Source: an uncultured beta proteobacterium (GTDB taxonomy: Bacteria > Pseudomonadota > Gammaproteobacteria > Burkholderiales > Burkholderiaceae_C). Taken from it: a stretch of DNA of 13,843 bases. Shown here piece after piece: positions 5,149 through 13,006 of this stretch (positions within the stretch are counted from its first letter, which is position 1; each line of letters starts with the position of its first letter). The notes under the pieces were generated by a model. It was not told the origin of the DNA and did not search any database. It was given only the letters and a program-made list of their open reading frames with translations. Location: the NCBI GenBank assembly GCA_903944555.1, contig CAJASG010000151.1, positions 1 through 13,843 on the forward strand. The letters are read 5' to 3'. The position numbers and the translations under genes were made by a program.

Positions 5149-7476
5149 ATGACTTCCATCTTCAAGCCCCTCGTCACCCTCGCCAGTCGCCTCACACGGC
5201 GCGTCAACAGGCAAATTCACCGCTCCCATGTTGCTATTTTTTTCATAGCTGCTTGCGCAATAGGGACGGGGGCCAATGCCCAATTTGACTTGAAAAAACT
5301 GGGTACCGCCAGCACGCAGGCTACCAGCAACAAGGTGCAAAACGACCAGGTCCGTGCGGAGCTTCTGGCCCACGCCCCGGATGGCGTGGACGCGGGCAAA
5401 ACCCTCTGGGTGGGTTTGCGCCTTGTGCACCAGCCCCATTGGCACACTTACTGGAAAAACCCCGGCGACTCCGGCTTGGCAACCCAACTGCAATGGACCT
5501 TGCCCAAAGGCATCACGGCGGGGGAGACGGCGTGGCCGACACCGCAAAAGATTGCCATTGGCACTCTGGCCAATTTTGGCTATGAGGGCACCGTGCTGCT
5601 GCCGGTACCTCTGACCATCACCCCCGCTTTCCAGCCCAGCGCTCTGTCGCAGGACCTGGAAATTCGGCTGTCCGCAAGCTGGCTGGTGTGCCGACAGGAA
5701 TGCATCCCCCAGGAAGGCAACTTTGTGGTCCACCTGCCCCTCAAGGGATCCACCGCTTCGCACACCGCCGATTTTGACGCTGCACGCGCCGCCAGCCCGC
5801 AACCGTTTACCGGCCCAGCGCGCGTTCAGCTGGCCGCTGATGGCCTGACCCTCAACGTCGGCGGCTTGCCTGCGGCATGGCACGGCAAAGCCATCAACGC
5901 ATTCCCGGAAACCCCGGAAATTGTGGAACCCGCCGCCGCACCATTCGAGAAAGACGCCACCGCAAGCGGTGTTGCGCAGCGGCACGGCACGCAAGCATGG
6001 AAAGACGGTGTGTGGTCCGCCCAGATCCCGTTTTCGCTGCAACGCAGCACTGAGCCGACCAGCTTGCCCGTGGTACTGGCTTTGGGCAAACAAAGCGTGC
6101 GCTTGGAGGTACCTATTCAGGGCAAGTGGCCCACGGCCGCCGAGGCCAGTGCGGCGGCGCAGGCAACGCAAAACACACCGAATGCCAACATTGCCCGTGC
6201 TAGCCAAGCCGGTGGCGAGTCGAGCGCAAACTGGGGCACGTTCGCTTGGGCCCTGGCGGCGGCCGTGCTGGGTGGACTGATTTTGAACCTGATGCCCTGC
6301 GTCTTTCCGGTGCTGGCGATCAAAGTGCTCGGCTTTGCCAGCCATGGCCGGCACAGCCGTGCGGCCCACCGCGCCCAAGGCCTGGCCTACACCGCCGGGG
6401 TGGTGCTGTCCTTCATGGCCCTGGGCGGTCTGATGCTGGCCTTGCGGGCGGGCGGCGAGCAGCTGGGATGGGGCTTTCAACTGCAGTCCCCCATCGTCAT
6501 CACCGGTCTGGCGGTGCTATTCACCTTGTTGGGGCTGAACCTGGCCGGTCTGTTTGAGATTGGCAATTTGCTGCCCCACCGACTGGCCAGTCTGCAACTG
6601 CGCCATCCGGTGGTGGACGCGTTTCTGTCGGGTGTTCTGGCGGTGGCCATTGCCTCGCCCTGCACCGCACCGTTCATGGGGGCCTCATTGGGGTACGCCA
6701 TCACCCTGCCTGGCGCACAAGCACTGGGCATTTTTGCGGCCCTAGGCCTGGGGCTGGCGCTGCCCTATCTGGTCGCCGCCTGGGTGCCCGCCGTGGGTCG
6801 CTGGCTGCCCCGACCCGGCGCCTGGATGGATTCCCTGCGCCACTTCATGGCTTTTTTGATGTGGGCCACCGTGGTCTGGCTGCTATGGGTGCTGGGGCAC
6901 CTGAGCGGCGTGGACGGCGCCGCCAGCCTGCTGGCTCTGCTGCTGGGCTTGGCACTGGTGGTCTGGTCCTTGGGCCTGAAGGGTCGCAGCCGCTTAGCTT
7001 TTGCTAGCATTTCAATAGCTGTCTGCGCGCTGTTGGCGGGTGTTTTAGGCCAAAATGTCTTGAAAATGGAGGATGCCCCCACGGCTCAGGCTGCACAGGC
7101 GTCCGCGTCCGGCGATGCGATGGCACCAGCCAGCTTGGGCCAATGGCAAGCCTGGGCACCAGGACGGGTCGATGCCGAACTGGCCGCCGGCAAGCCGGTG
7201 TTTGTGGATTTCACCGCCGCTTGGTGCATCACCTGCCAGTACAACAAAAAAACCACCCTGGCCAACGCTGAGGTGTTGGCGGATTTTGCCGCCCGCAAGG
7301 TGTCGCTGCTGCGCGCCGACTGGACGCGCCGCGACCCGGCCATCACCCAGGCGCTCGAAGCGCTGGGGCGCAGTGGCGTGCCGGTGTATGTGCTGTACCA
7401 AGCAGGGCGGGCCCCGGTGGTGATGTCCGAAATACTGGGGGCAAAGGAACTGCGCGCCGCGCTTGCGACCTTGTAG
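5149..7476 (+). CDS. dsbD: Thiol:disulfide interchange protein DsbD (ScsB-like long form)
   Basis: A 775-residue membrane protein that carries electrons from cytoplasmic thioredoxin to periplasmic thiol proteins. A basic start and hydrophobic segment ending GANA-Q form the signal peptide (to about residue 45). The periplasmic N-terminal region is long, about 315 residues, with a C-x3-C pair (C181, C185 in VCRQECIP), unlike the shorter E. coli domain, and resembles ScsB. A central membrane domain has the paired cysteines C384 (LMPCVFP) and C505 (ASPCTAP). A C-terminal thioredoxin-like domain has the active site WCITC (C693, C696). All three redox pairs are present, so it should be functional. 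The ATG at 5149 gives the shortest n-region. An ATG at 5125 has a GGAA 7 nt upstream and is a real alternative. The signal-peptide core and the last membrane helix fall within two copies of an interspersed repeat. The CoA-binding gene follows after 37 bp with no terminator. Confidence 0.93.
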   Translation: MTSIFKPLVTLASRLTRRVNRQIHRSHVAIFFIAACAIGTGANAQFDLKKLGTASTQATSNKVQNDQVRAELLAHAPDGVDAGKTLWVGLRLVHQPHWHTYWKNPGDSGLATQLQWTLPKGITAGETAWPTPQKIAIGTLANFGYEGTVLLPVPLTITPAFQPSALSQDLEIRLSASWLVCRQECIPQEGNFVVHLPLKGSTASHTADFDAARAASPQPFTGPARVQLAADGLTLNVGGLPAAWHGKAINAFPETPEIVEPAAAPFEKDATASGVAQRHGTQAWKDGVWSAQIPFSLQRSTEPTSLPVVLALGKQSVRLEVPIQGKWPTAAEASAAAQATQNTPNANIARASQAGGESSANWGTFAWALAAAVLGGLILNLMPCVFPVLAIKVLGFASHGRHSRAAHRAQGLAYTAGVVLSFMALGGLMLALRAGGEQLGWGFQLQSPIVITGLAVLFTLLGLNLAGLFEIGNLLPHRLASLQLRHPVVDAFLSGVLAVAIASPCTAPFMGASLGYAITLPGAQALGIFAALGLGLALPYLVAAWVPAVGRWLPRPGAWMDSLRHFMAFLMWATVVWLLWVLGHLSGVDGAASLLALLLGLALVVWSLGLKGRSRLAFASISIAVCALLAGVLGQNVLKMEDAPTAQAAQASASGDAMAPASLGQWQAWAPGRVDAELAAGKPVFVDFTAAWCITCQYNKKTTLANAEVLADFAARKVSLLRADWTRRDPAITQALEALGRSGVPVYVLYQAGRAPVVMSEILGAKELRAALATL
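5231..5278 (+). repeat. Interspersed repeat, copy A (coding, dsbD signal peptide)
   Basis: The copy begins TTGCTAT, has a 7-nt spacer, then ATAGCTGCTTGCGCA, and later ACGGGGGC. It shares TAGCTGCTTGCG and ACGGGGGC exactly with copy C at 11782-11839. GCTAT and ATAGC form a small stem. In dsbD it is read as AIFFIAACAIGTGA, the hydrophobic core of the signal peptide. It carries two ATA codons, which are uncommon in the rest of the gene. Confidence 0.7.
7001..7057 (+). repeat. Interspersed repeat, copy B (coding, last DsbD helix)
   Basis: The copy begins TTGCTAG, has a 7-nt spacer, then ATAGCTGTCTGCGCG (12 of 15 identical to copy A). It continues to GGCCAAAATG, the fuller 3' end also seen in degenerate form in copy C. 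It lies in the same codon phase as copy A and encodes ASISIAVCALLAGVLGQ, the final membrane helix before the thioredoxin-like domain. TTA and ATA codons cluster here. Confidence 0.62.
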
Positions 7477-7513
7477 ATTCTTGATCCCCATCACGTCCTG
7501 AAAGCACAGCACT

Positions 7514-7945
7514 ATGACCTCACTCAATCACAACAGCGAACCACAGACCATCGCCCACATCCTGGACCACTACCGCACGGTGGCCGTGGTGGGCCTGTCG
7601 CCCAAGGCCCACCGCGACAGCTTTGAAGTGTCCTGGTACATGCAGCAACAGGGCTGGCGCATCATCCCCATCAACCCGAACGCCAGTGAAATACTCGGTG
7701 AAAAAGCCTATCCCACCTTGGCCGAAGCGGCCCAACACGAGGCCATTGAGCTGGTCAACGTGTTTCGCAACAGCGCCGATGTGCCGCCGGTGGTCGATGA
7801 GGCGATTGCCATAGGTGCCAAAGCCGTGTGGCTGCAATTGGGCATTTCCCATGACGCCGCCACCGCCCAGGCCCGCGCAGCCGGTCTGCTGACGGTGCAA
7901 AACAAATGCCTGCTGGTGGAACACCGCCGACTAGCCACCCGTTAA
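7514..7945 (+). CDS. CoA-binding domain protein (YccU-like)
   Basis: A 143-residue soluble protein consisting of a single Rossmann-type CoA-binding domain. VAVVGLSPKAHRDS (about residues 23-36) is the nucleotide-binding turn. IIPINPNASEILGEKAYPTL matches the conserved second strand and loop, and VWLQLGI (about 109-115) the later strand. Members are related to the N-terminal domain of succinyl-CoA synthetase alpha. Stand-alone forms bind CoA but have no settled physiological role. The ATG at 7514 is 37 bp after the dsbD stop, with a weak GAAAG about 10 nt upstream, so co-transcription with dsbD is likely. hemE begins 66 bp downstream. Confidence 0.88.
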   Translation: MTSLNHNSEPQTIAHILDHYRTVAVVGLSPKAHRDSFEVSWYMQQQGWRIIPINPNASEILGEKAYPTLAEAAQHEAIELVNVFRNSADVPPVVDEAIAIGAKAVWLQLGISHDAATAQARAAGLLTVQNKCLLVEHRRLATR

Positions 7946-7962
7946 CCGCGACTCCACGCAGA

Positions 7963-7978
7963 CTTGTCCCAAGACAAG
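7963..7978. other. Short palindrome before hemE
   Basis: CTTGTC-CCAA-GACAAG is a perfect 6-bp inverted repeat with a 4-nt loop, in the 66-bp gap between the CoA-binding gene and hemE, 33 bp before the hemE ATG. There is no T-run, so it is not a standard terminator. An operator or a leader hairpin is possible. Confidence 0.3.
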
Positions 7979-8011
7979 CAGAACACGTTGGCGAACTGCG
8001 ACAATTGCAGC

Positions 8012-9166
8012 ATGACTTCTTCCACCATCACCCCCTCTTCAGATTCCACTTTTACCTCCCTGCAAAACCCCTCGTTTTTGCAGGCGTGCATGCGCCAAGC
8101 CACCGACCACACTCCGGTGTGGCTGATGCGCCAAGCGGGGCGCTATTTGCCGGAGTACCGCGCCAGCCGCGCCGTGGCCGGCAGCTTCATGGGTCTGGCG
8201 ACCAACCGCGACTACGCCACCGAAGTCACCCTGCAGCCCTTGGACCGCTACCCGCTGGACGCCGCGATTTTGTTCAGCGACATCCTCACCGTGCCCGATG
8301 CCATGGGCTTGGGCTTGTCATTTGCGCTAGGCGAAGGCCCCAAGTTTGCCCATCCGGTGCGCGACGAAGCCGCGGTTGCCAAGCTGGAAGTGCCCGACAT
8401 GGCCAAGCTGCAGTATGTGTTTGACGCGGTCAGCAGCATTCGCAAGGCGTTGCTGCAGCCTGATGGCCGCAGCCGCGTGCCACTGATTGGTTTCTCCGGC
8501 AGCCCCTGGACGCTGGCTTGCTACATGGTCGAGGGCGCAGGCTCAGACGACTACCGCCTGGTCAAGACCATGCTGTACAGCCGCCCTGACTTGATGCACC
8601 GCATGCTGGCCGTCAATGCCGACTCGGTAGCCGCCTACCTGAACGCCCAGATCGACGCGGGCGCCCAGGCTGTGATGATTTTTGACAGCTGGGGTGGCGT
8701 ACTGGCCGATGGTGCGTTCCAGGAATTCAGCTTGGCCTACACCGCCCGCGTGCTGGCGCAGCTCAACCGTCACGGAGCCGACGGCCAAGTGGTGCCGCGC
8801 CTGGTCTTCACCAAGGGCGGTGGCCTGTGGCTGAAAGACATGGGCGCGTTGGACTGCGAGGTGCTGGGTCTGGACTGGACCGTGAACCTGGGCGCCGCTC
8901 GCGCTTTGGTGGGTGGTGCTGAAAATGGCCCCGGCAAGGCGCTGCAGGGCAACATTGACCCCAACGTGTTGTTTGCCCAGCCACAGCAAATCGCCACTGA
9001 AGTGGCGCGGGTGCTGGATAGCTTTGGCAAACCATACCAAGGCACGGGCACGGGGCCGACCCATATCTTCAACCTGGGCCATGGCATCAGCCAGTACACA
9101 CCGCCGGAGCATGTTGCTGCCTTGGTCGAAGCGGTGCACAGCCACTCCCGGCAATTACGCCGTTAA
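8012..9166 (+). CDS. hemE: Uroporphyrinogen decarboxylase
   Basis: A 384-residue cytoplasmic enzyme that removes four carboxyl groups from uroporphyrinogen III to give coproporphyrinogen III in heme synthesis. The active-site motifs are all visible: [12 protein letters not shown] with R40 and R44, LFSDIL with D90, [13 protein letters not shown] with Y171, IFDSWGG with S226, and FNLGHGI with H357. These correspond to the substrate-binding and catalytic residues of the human enzyme (R37, R41, D86, Y164, S219, H339). The ATG at 8012 leaves about 20 extra residues (rich in S and T) before the conserved NPSFLQA start. A TTG at 7964 would extend it further and is unlikely. No clear Shine-Dalgarno sequence is seen. 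I recall that hemE next to priA is common in Burkholderiales. Confidence 0.97.
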   Translation: MTSSTITPSSDSTFTSLQNPSFLQACMRQATDHTPVWLMRQAGRYLPEYRASRAVAGSFMGLATNRDYATEVTLQPLDRYPLDAAILFSDILTVPDAMGLGLSFALGEGPKFAHPVRDEAAVAKLEVPDMAKLQYVFDAVSSIRKALLQPDGRSRVPLIGFSGSPWTLACYMVEGAGSDDYRLVKTMLYSRPDLMHRMLAVNADSVAAYLNAQIDAGAQAVMIFDSWGGVLADGAFQEFSLAYTARVLAQLNRHGADGQVVPRLVFTKGGGLWLKDMGALDCEVLGLDWTVNLGAARALVGGAENGPGKALQGNIDPNVLFAQPQQIATEVARVLDSFGKPYQGTGTGPTHIFNLGHGISQYTPPEHVAALVEAVHSHSRQLRR

Positions 9167-9212
9167 ATTGCATACCATCTTTTGCGCATGAATTTAGCCC
9201 TGTCTGTCGCAC

Positions 9213-9221
9213 TTATGCACA
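9213..9221 (+). promoter_or_regulatory. DnaA box (TTATGCACA)
   Basis: TTATGCACA fits the consensus TTATNCACA exactly. It lies 47 bp after the hemE stop, flanked by CACTT and AAGTG, which could pair around it. Confidence 0.5.
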
Positions 9222-9343
9222 AAAAAGTGTGAGCGGGGGCTAACCCTTCCCCCATTCGGGTGAGACACGCTATAAAACCGATAGCGCATGTAAGTTGTTG
9301 ATTCATAAGGAATTTAAAGTTTGCTTTTTTTGTGGGCATTCCA

Positions 9344-9372
9344 GCCAAAGCCTTGATTTGCGCGGCTTTGGC
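9344..9372. other. Perfect 9-bp inverted repeat
   Basis: GCCAAAGCC (9344-9352) and GGCTTTGGC (9364-9372) pair perfectly around an 11-nt loop. Neither side is followed by a T-run, so it does not read as an intrinsic terminator. It lies 27 bp before the second DnaA box. Confidence 0.5.
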
Positions 9373-9399
9373 GGGCCTGGGGACCAGATATCAACAAAG

Positions 9400-9408
9400 T
9401 TATCCACA
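9400..9408 (+). promoter_or_regulatory. DnaA box (TTATCCACA)
   Basis: TTATCCACA is the strongest known DnaA-binding 9-mer, embedded in CAAAGTTATCCACAGAAA. It lies 130 bp upstream of the priA ATG, on the same strand as the box at 9213. Confidence 0.6.
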
Positions 9409-9538
9409 GAAATCTTGGACTTCACACAAAGTTCTTTCAAATCAAGTACTTAGCCTTTCTTTCGCAAGAAAACATCAACTCCCCGCCCCAAGTGACTTTT
9501 TGCAATATGCAACTCACGTCGACACCGGCACCCGGTCC

Positions 9539-11764
9539 ATGACCCACTGGCTCAGCATCCTGGTGCACACCCCAGCGCATGCCACGCTGGGGTCGGTACT
9601 GACTTACCAAAGTGAGCAAACACTCCCGGTTGGCACACTGGTACGCGTGCCGCTGGGCAAGCGCGAGACGCTGGGTGTGGTGTGGAACGGCGAGGCCCAA
9701 GAGACCACCGGCGAGATTGATCCCGGCAAAATCCGGGCGGTCGCCGGGGTCCTGGAAGGCATTCCCCCCCTAAGTGCCGCCTGGCAACAATTGCTTACAT
9801 TTACGGCCAACTATTACCAGCGTTCGGTCGGTGAAGTGGCGCTGGCCGCGCTACCGCCACAACTGCGCGAGTTGTCGCCCCAGCAAATGCAGCGCCGCCT
9901 GCAGCGCAAAACGCACGAGGTGGCCGCAGCAACCAGGGTTCCAGTCCCCCTCCCTGCGGCAAAGACGGGTCACGACCTTACGCCTGAGCAAACCCAGGTG
10001 GTGGCGCAGATCGACACGCACAGCGGCCCCTTCCTGCTGTTTGGCGCCACCGGCAGCGGAAAAACCGAGGTTTATCTGCACTGCGTGCAAACCCTGCTGG
10101 GGGCCGACCCCGAAGCCCAGGCCCTGGTCATGGTGCCCGAGATCAACCTCACCCCGCAATTGGAGGCGCGCTTCAAGGAGCGCTTTGCGCCGCTGTACGG
10201 CGAGCACGCGGTGGTGTCGCTGCACAGCGGCATGACCAACCCGCAGCGCCTGAAAGCCTGGCTGGCCGCGCACAACGGCGCGGCGCGCATCGTGCTGGGC
10301 ACCCGCATGGCGGTGTTTGCCTCCCTGCCCAAGCTGCGGCTCATCGTGGTGGACGAAGAACACGACCCCAGCTACAAAAGCAGCGAAGGTGCGCGGTATT
10401 CGGCCCGCGATCTGGCGGTGTACCGCGGCAAACTGGAGGGCGCCAAGGTGCTGCTGGGCTCGGCCACCCCCTCACTGGAAAGCTGGCAGCACAGCCGCCC
10501 GGCCGACCAGGGTGGACGCTACCTTCGCCTGCACATGCCCAGCCGCATTGGCGCAGGCAGGTTAGACACTACCGGGGCCGCCCCCAGCGCGCGGCAAACC
10601 ATGCGCGCCACCGCCAGCACGCCACCCGGCCTGCCGCTGGTACGCCGGGTGGACATGAACCTCCAGCCCCGCAAAGCTGTGTTTTCACTGCCGTTGCTGG
10701 ACGCCATCAAAGAGCGGGTGGGACGTGGCGAGCAGTGCATGGTGTTTTTGAACCGGCGTGGTTACGCGCCGGTGCTGCACTGCACCGACTGCGACTGGAA
10801 AAGCGAATGCCCGCACTGCAGCGCTTTCCGCGTGTTCCACAAGATCGACCGCACCCTGCGCTGCCACCACTGCGGCTTTACCGAGCGGGTGCCGCGTGCC
10901 TGCCCGGCCTGTGGCAACCCCGACATCACCCCGCTGGGGCGTGGCACCGAGCAACTGGAAGAACACTTGGCCGAATTGCTGGCCGATGTGCGCCGCCCCC
11001 ACTCCGTCAGTGCTGAATTCCCCGAAGGGGAGCCGCTGCGCATTGCGCGCATCGACGCAGACACCACGCGGCTCAAAGGCGAACTGGAGTCGCAACTGGC
11101 CGCCGTGCACGCCGGGGATGTGGATGTGCTGGTCGGCACCCAAATGATTGCCAAGGGCCACGACTTTCGCCGCATCACGCTGGTGGCCGCGGTCAACCCG
11201 GACGGCGCCCTGTTCTCCAGCGACTTTCGCGCACCCGAGCGCCTGTTCAGCCTGTTGATGCAGGCTGCCGGACGCTCCGGGCGGGACGCCGCGCTGGGGG
11301 AAAGCAGCGAGGTGTGGATTCAGACCTTCCAGCCCGCCCACCCGCTGTACGCCGCGCTCAAAGCCCATGACTACCCGGCCTTTGCCGAACAACAGCTCAA
11401 GGAACGGGAGCAGGCCAGCATGCCGCCCTTCAGCGCCCAGGCGCTGGTGCGTGCCGACGCCCGCACCCAGGAGGCGGCACAAGCCTTTTTGAACGCGGCC
11501 CGTGCCAACGCCCTGACCGATATGGCGCAATGGGAAGGCTGGGCCGAGGTGCTGGAGCAGGTGACGCTGTACCCGGCCGTGCCGATGACGATTCAGCGTG
11601 TGGCCAATGTGGAGCGCGCCCAGATGCTGGTGGAAAGCCCGTCGCGGGCCGCCCTGCAACGCTTTTTGAGCGGCTGGCACAACGTGCTGCACGCCACCCG
11701 CACCCAGCCCGAATGCAAGGGCCTGATCCGCTGGGCTGTGGATGTGGACCCGCTGGCGATTTAA
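9539..11764 (+). CDS. priA: Primosomal protein N' (replication restart helicase PriA)
   Basis: A 741-residue DNA helicase that recognises stalled forks and recombination intermediates and reloads the replication machinery. The N-terminal 3'-DNA-binding domain covers about residues 1-105. The helicase core shows Walker A GATGSGKT (169-176), the DEEH box (272-275), GSATPSLESW (about 308-317) and the late motifs VGTQMIAKGHDF and QAAGRSGR. Eight cysteines between the helicase lobes (C415, C418, C424, C427, C442, C445, C455, C458) bind two zinc ions. An insertion rich in A, T and G around 338-365 lies between the lobes. The ATG at 9539 gives MTHWLSILVHTPAHA, a normal PriA start, although no Shine-Dalgarno sequence is evident. 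It converges with the ABC permease gene 88 bp away. Confidence 0.97.
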   Translation: MTHWLSILVHTPAHATLGSVLTYQSEQTLPVGTLVRVPLGKRETLGVVWNGEAQETTGEIDPGKIRAVAGVLEGIPPLSAAWQQLLTFTANYYQRSVGEVALAALPPQLRELSPQQMQRRLQRKTHEVAAATRVPVPLPAAKTGHDLTPEQTQVVAQIDTHSGPFLLFGATGSGKTEVYLHCVQTLLGADPEAQALVMVPEINLTPQLEARFKERFAPLYGEHAVVSLHSGMTNPQRLKAWLAAHNGAARIVLGTRMAVFASLPKLRLIVVDEEHDPSYKSSEGARYSARDLAVYRGKLEGAKVLLGSATPSLESWQHSRPADQGGRYLRLHMPSRIGAGRLDTTGAAPSARQTMRATASTPPGLPLVRRVDMNLQPRKAVFSLPLLDAIKERVGRGEQCMVFLNRRGYAPVLHCTDCDWKSECPHCSAFRVFHKIDRTLRCHHCGFTERVPRACPACGNPDITPLGRGTEQLEEHLAELLADVRRPHSVSAEFPEGEPLRIARIDADTTRLKGELESQLAAVHAGDVDVLVGTQMIAKGHDFRRITLVAAVNPDGALFSSDFRAPERLFSLLMQAAGRSGRDAALGESSEVWIQTFQPAHPLYAALKAHDYPAFAEQQLKEREQASMPPFSAQALVRADARTQEAAQAFLNAARANALTDMAQWEGWAEVLEQVTLYPAVPMTIQRVANVERAQMLVESPSRAALQRFLSGWHNVLHATRTQPECKGLIRWAVDVDPLAI

Positions 11765-11781
11765 CCCCGTCAAATTAAGTG

Positions 11782-11839
11782 CAAAATATGGCTCAAGCCC
11801 CCGTGGAATATACGCAAGCAGCTACTTATTTGATAGCAA
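11782..11839 (-). repeat. Interspersed repeat, copy C (intergenic)
   Basis: Read on the minus strand the copy begins TTGCTAT, has a 7-nt spacer, then GTAGCTGCTTGCGTA (13 of 15 identical to copy A). It continues through ACGGGGGC to GAGCCATATTTTG. It fills most of the 88-bp gap between the convergent priA and permease genes. A TAA falls in the phase that is open in copies A and B, so it does not encode the hydrophobic segment. No conventional terminator is seen in this gap. Confidence 0.72.
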
Positions 11840-11852
11840 ACGAAGCATCAAC

Positions 11853-13004
11853 TCACACCCGCCGGCGGAACAGCAAGAAGGCGATCACCAACATCAGGGT
11901 GGAAAAACCCGCCAGCCGGCCGACCTGGGGCAGTACGCTGGCGACGTCGCCGTTGCGCAGCAGCACATTGATCAACCCTTCCAGGCCCCAGTTCATGGGG
12001 GAGTAGGTGGCGATTTTTTGCATAACCGGTGGCATCACAAACAGCGGCACCATCACGCCGCCCAAGGCGGCCATCAGCACGTTAAGAATGGGGCCAAAGG
12101 TGGCCGCCTGCGCGTGGGTGCTGACCAAGCAGGCCACGGCCAGGGCCAGACTGACGGCCGCCAGACTGATGGCCAACAGCATCAGCAACAAGGCGCTCCA
12201 ATCAATCCCCTGCAGCGACAGGCCTTCACCGCCGATCTGGGGCATGAGCCAGACGCCCACCGCCAGCATCAGTGCGGCCTGAACGCCGTTGACGGCCAGA
12301 TAAGGCATGATTTTGCTTACGATCAACTGCCACGGCCGGGCGCCCAGGCTGCGCAAGCGCGACAGGGCTCCACACGCGCGCTCTTCCACGAACAATCCCG
12401 CGATGGAGGCCACCACAAAGAACATGCCGAATACCAGCCAAGCAGGTACATTTTGCTGCACCGCGGTCGGGAGTGGCCCCACCGCCATACGCTCCGCGCT
12501 CACGGGCACGTCGCCCATGAGCGCGGAGGCATTCAGTTTGGGGGGCAGCTTGGTCAGCAGACCTTCCACACGCAGTTGTGCGACGATGGCGAGCAAGTGC
12601 ATGCTGTTGGTCGCGAACATACTGTTGTCAAGGCCAGGCTCGGTGATCAGGCGTACCTTGGCGTCACCTGTGCTGGACAGGTCATCCATGACCTTGGAAA
12701 ATCCCGCGTCCACCAGCAGCACGTATTTCAGGCGACCGGAACGCACTTCGTCTTGCCATTGCGCAGGTAAGGGCTGCGCAACACCGGCTTCTTCGGCCCA
12801 CCGCGCAATCAACTCCCCGGCCGTTTTGCCTTGATCCTGATTGACAACCGCATAGGCCACGCTCTTGGTGGAAGGCGTGTAGACGTCTTTCAGCGCCATC
12901 GACATGACAATGATGAATACCATTGGCATGATGAATAACGCTCCCATGCCATGGATATCGCGGGACAGCGCAAGCAGTTCTTTCTTCATCAAAGCCAGCA
13001 ACAT
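11853..13004 (-). CDS. ABC-2 type transporter permease
   Basis: A 383-residue inner-membrane protein of the ABC-2 family. One membrane helix (about residues 22-40) is followed by a periplasmic region of about 145 residues, then five more helices (starting near 187, 232, 270, 302 and 366) and a basic FRRRV tail. This is the topology of single-subunit exporters such as YhhJ, YbhR and NatB, which work as dimers with a cytoplasmic ATPase. VEERACGALSRLRSLG, just after the second helix, is the typical cytoplasmic coupling segment. The ATG at 13004 follows the ATPase stop by 2 bp, so translation is probably coupled. A TTG at 13010 would add two residues. Substrate unknown; drug or lipid-like export is only a family-level guess. 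Confidence 0.9.
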   Translation of the reverse strand: MLLALMKKELLALSRDIHGMGALFIMPMVFIIVMSMALKDVYTPSTKSVAYAVVNQDQGKTAGELIARWAEEAGVAQPLPAQWQDEVRSGRLKYVLLVDAGFSKVMDDLSSTGDAKVRLITEPGLDNSMFATNSMHLLAIVAQLRVEGLLTKLPPKLNASALMGDVPVSAERMAVGPLPTAVQQNVPAWLVFGMFFVVASIAGLFVEERACGALSRLRSLGARPWQLIVSKIMPYLAVNGVQAALMLAVGVWLMPQIGGEGLSLQGIDWSALLLMLLAISLAAVSLALAVACLVSTHAQAATFGPILNVLMAALGGVMVPLFVMPPVMQKIATYSPMNWGLEGLINVLLRNGDVASVLPQVGRLAGFSTLMLVIAFLLFRRRV

Positions 13005-13006
13005 GG

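Larger units (their letters stand above)
9167..9538. other. 372-bp intergenic region upstream of priA
   Basis: This stretch is AT-richer than its surroundings and holds no convincing gene. It contains two consensus DnaA boxes, a perfect 9-bp inverted repeat and a TATAAA (9271-9276) that could be a -10 element, although no good -35 precedes it. The priA frame stays open back to a GTG at 9332, but that extension does not resemble PriA. I see no clear terminator after hemE. Confidence 0.55.

Noticed and set aside
4954..6480. Long open frame on the minus strand opposite dsbD (508 codons)
   Set aside because: It is antisense to a gene with clear redox motifs and shows low-complexity translation rich in G, Q, H and R, the usual shadow of GC-rich coding sequence.
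9344..9372. Intrinsic terminator after hemE
   Set aside because: The stem is perfect, but neither strand has a T-run after it and it lies 178 bp past the hemE stop.
9167..9538. Chromosomal replication origin
   Set aside because: There are only two DnaA boxes, no dnaA, dnaN or rpmH nearby, and no clear AT-rich unwinding repeats.
10685..11773. 362-codon open frame opposite the 3' half of priA
   Set aside because: The plus strand carries the PriA zinc cysteines and helicase motifs. The antisense translation resembles no family.
11742..12770. 342-codon plus-strand frame over the permease gene
   Set aside because: The translation is full of H and Q without a fold pattern, and the opposite strand encodes a clear ABC-2 permease.
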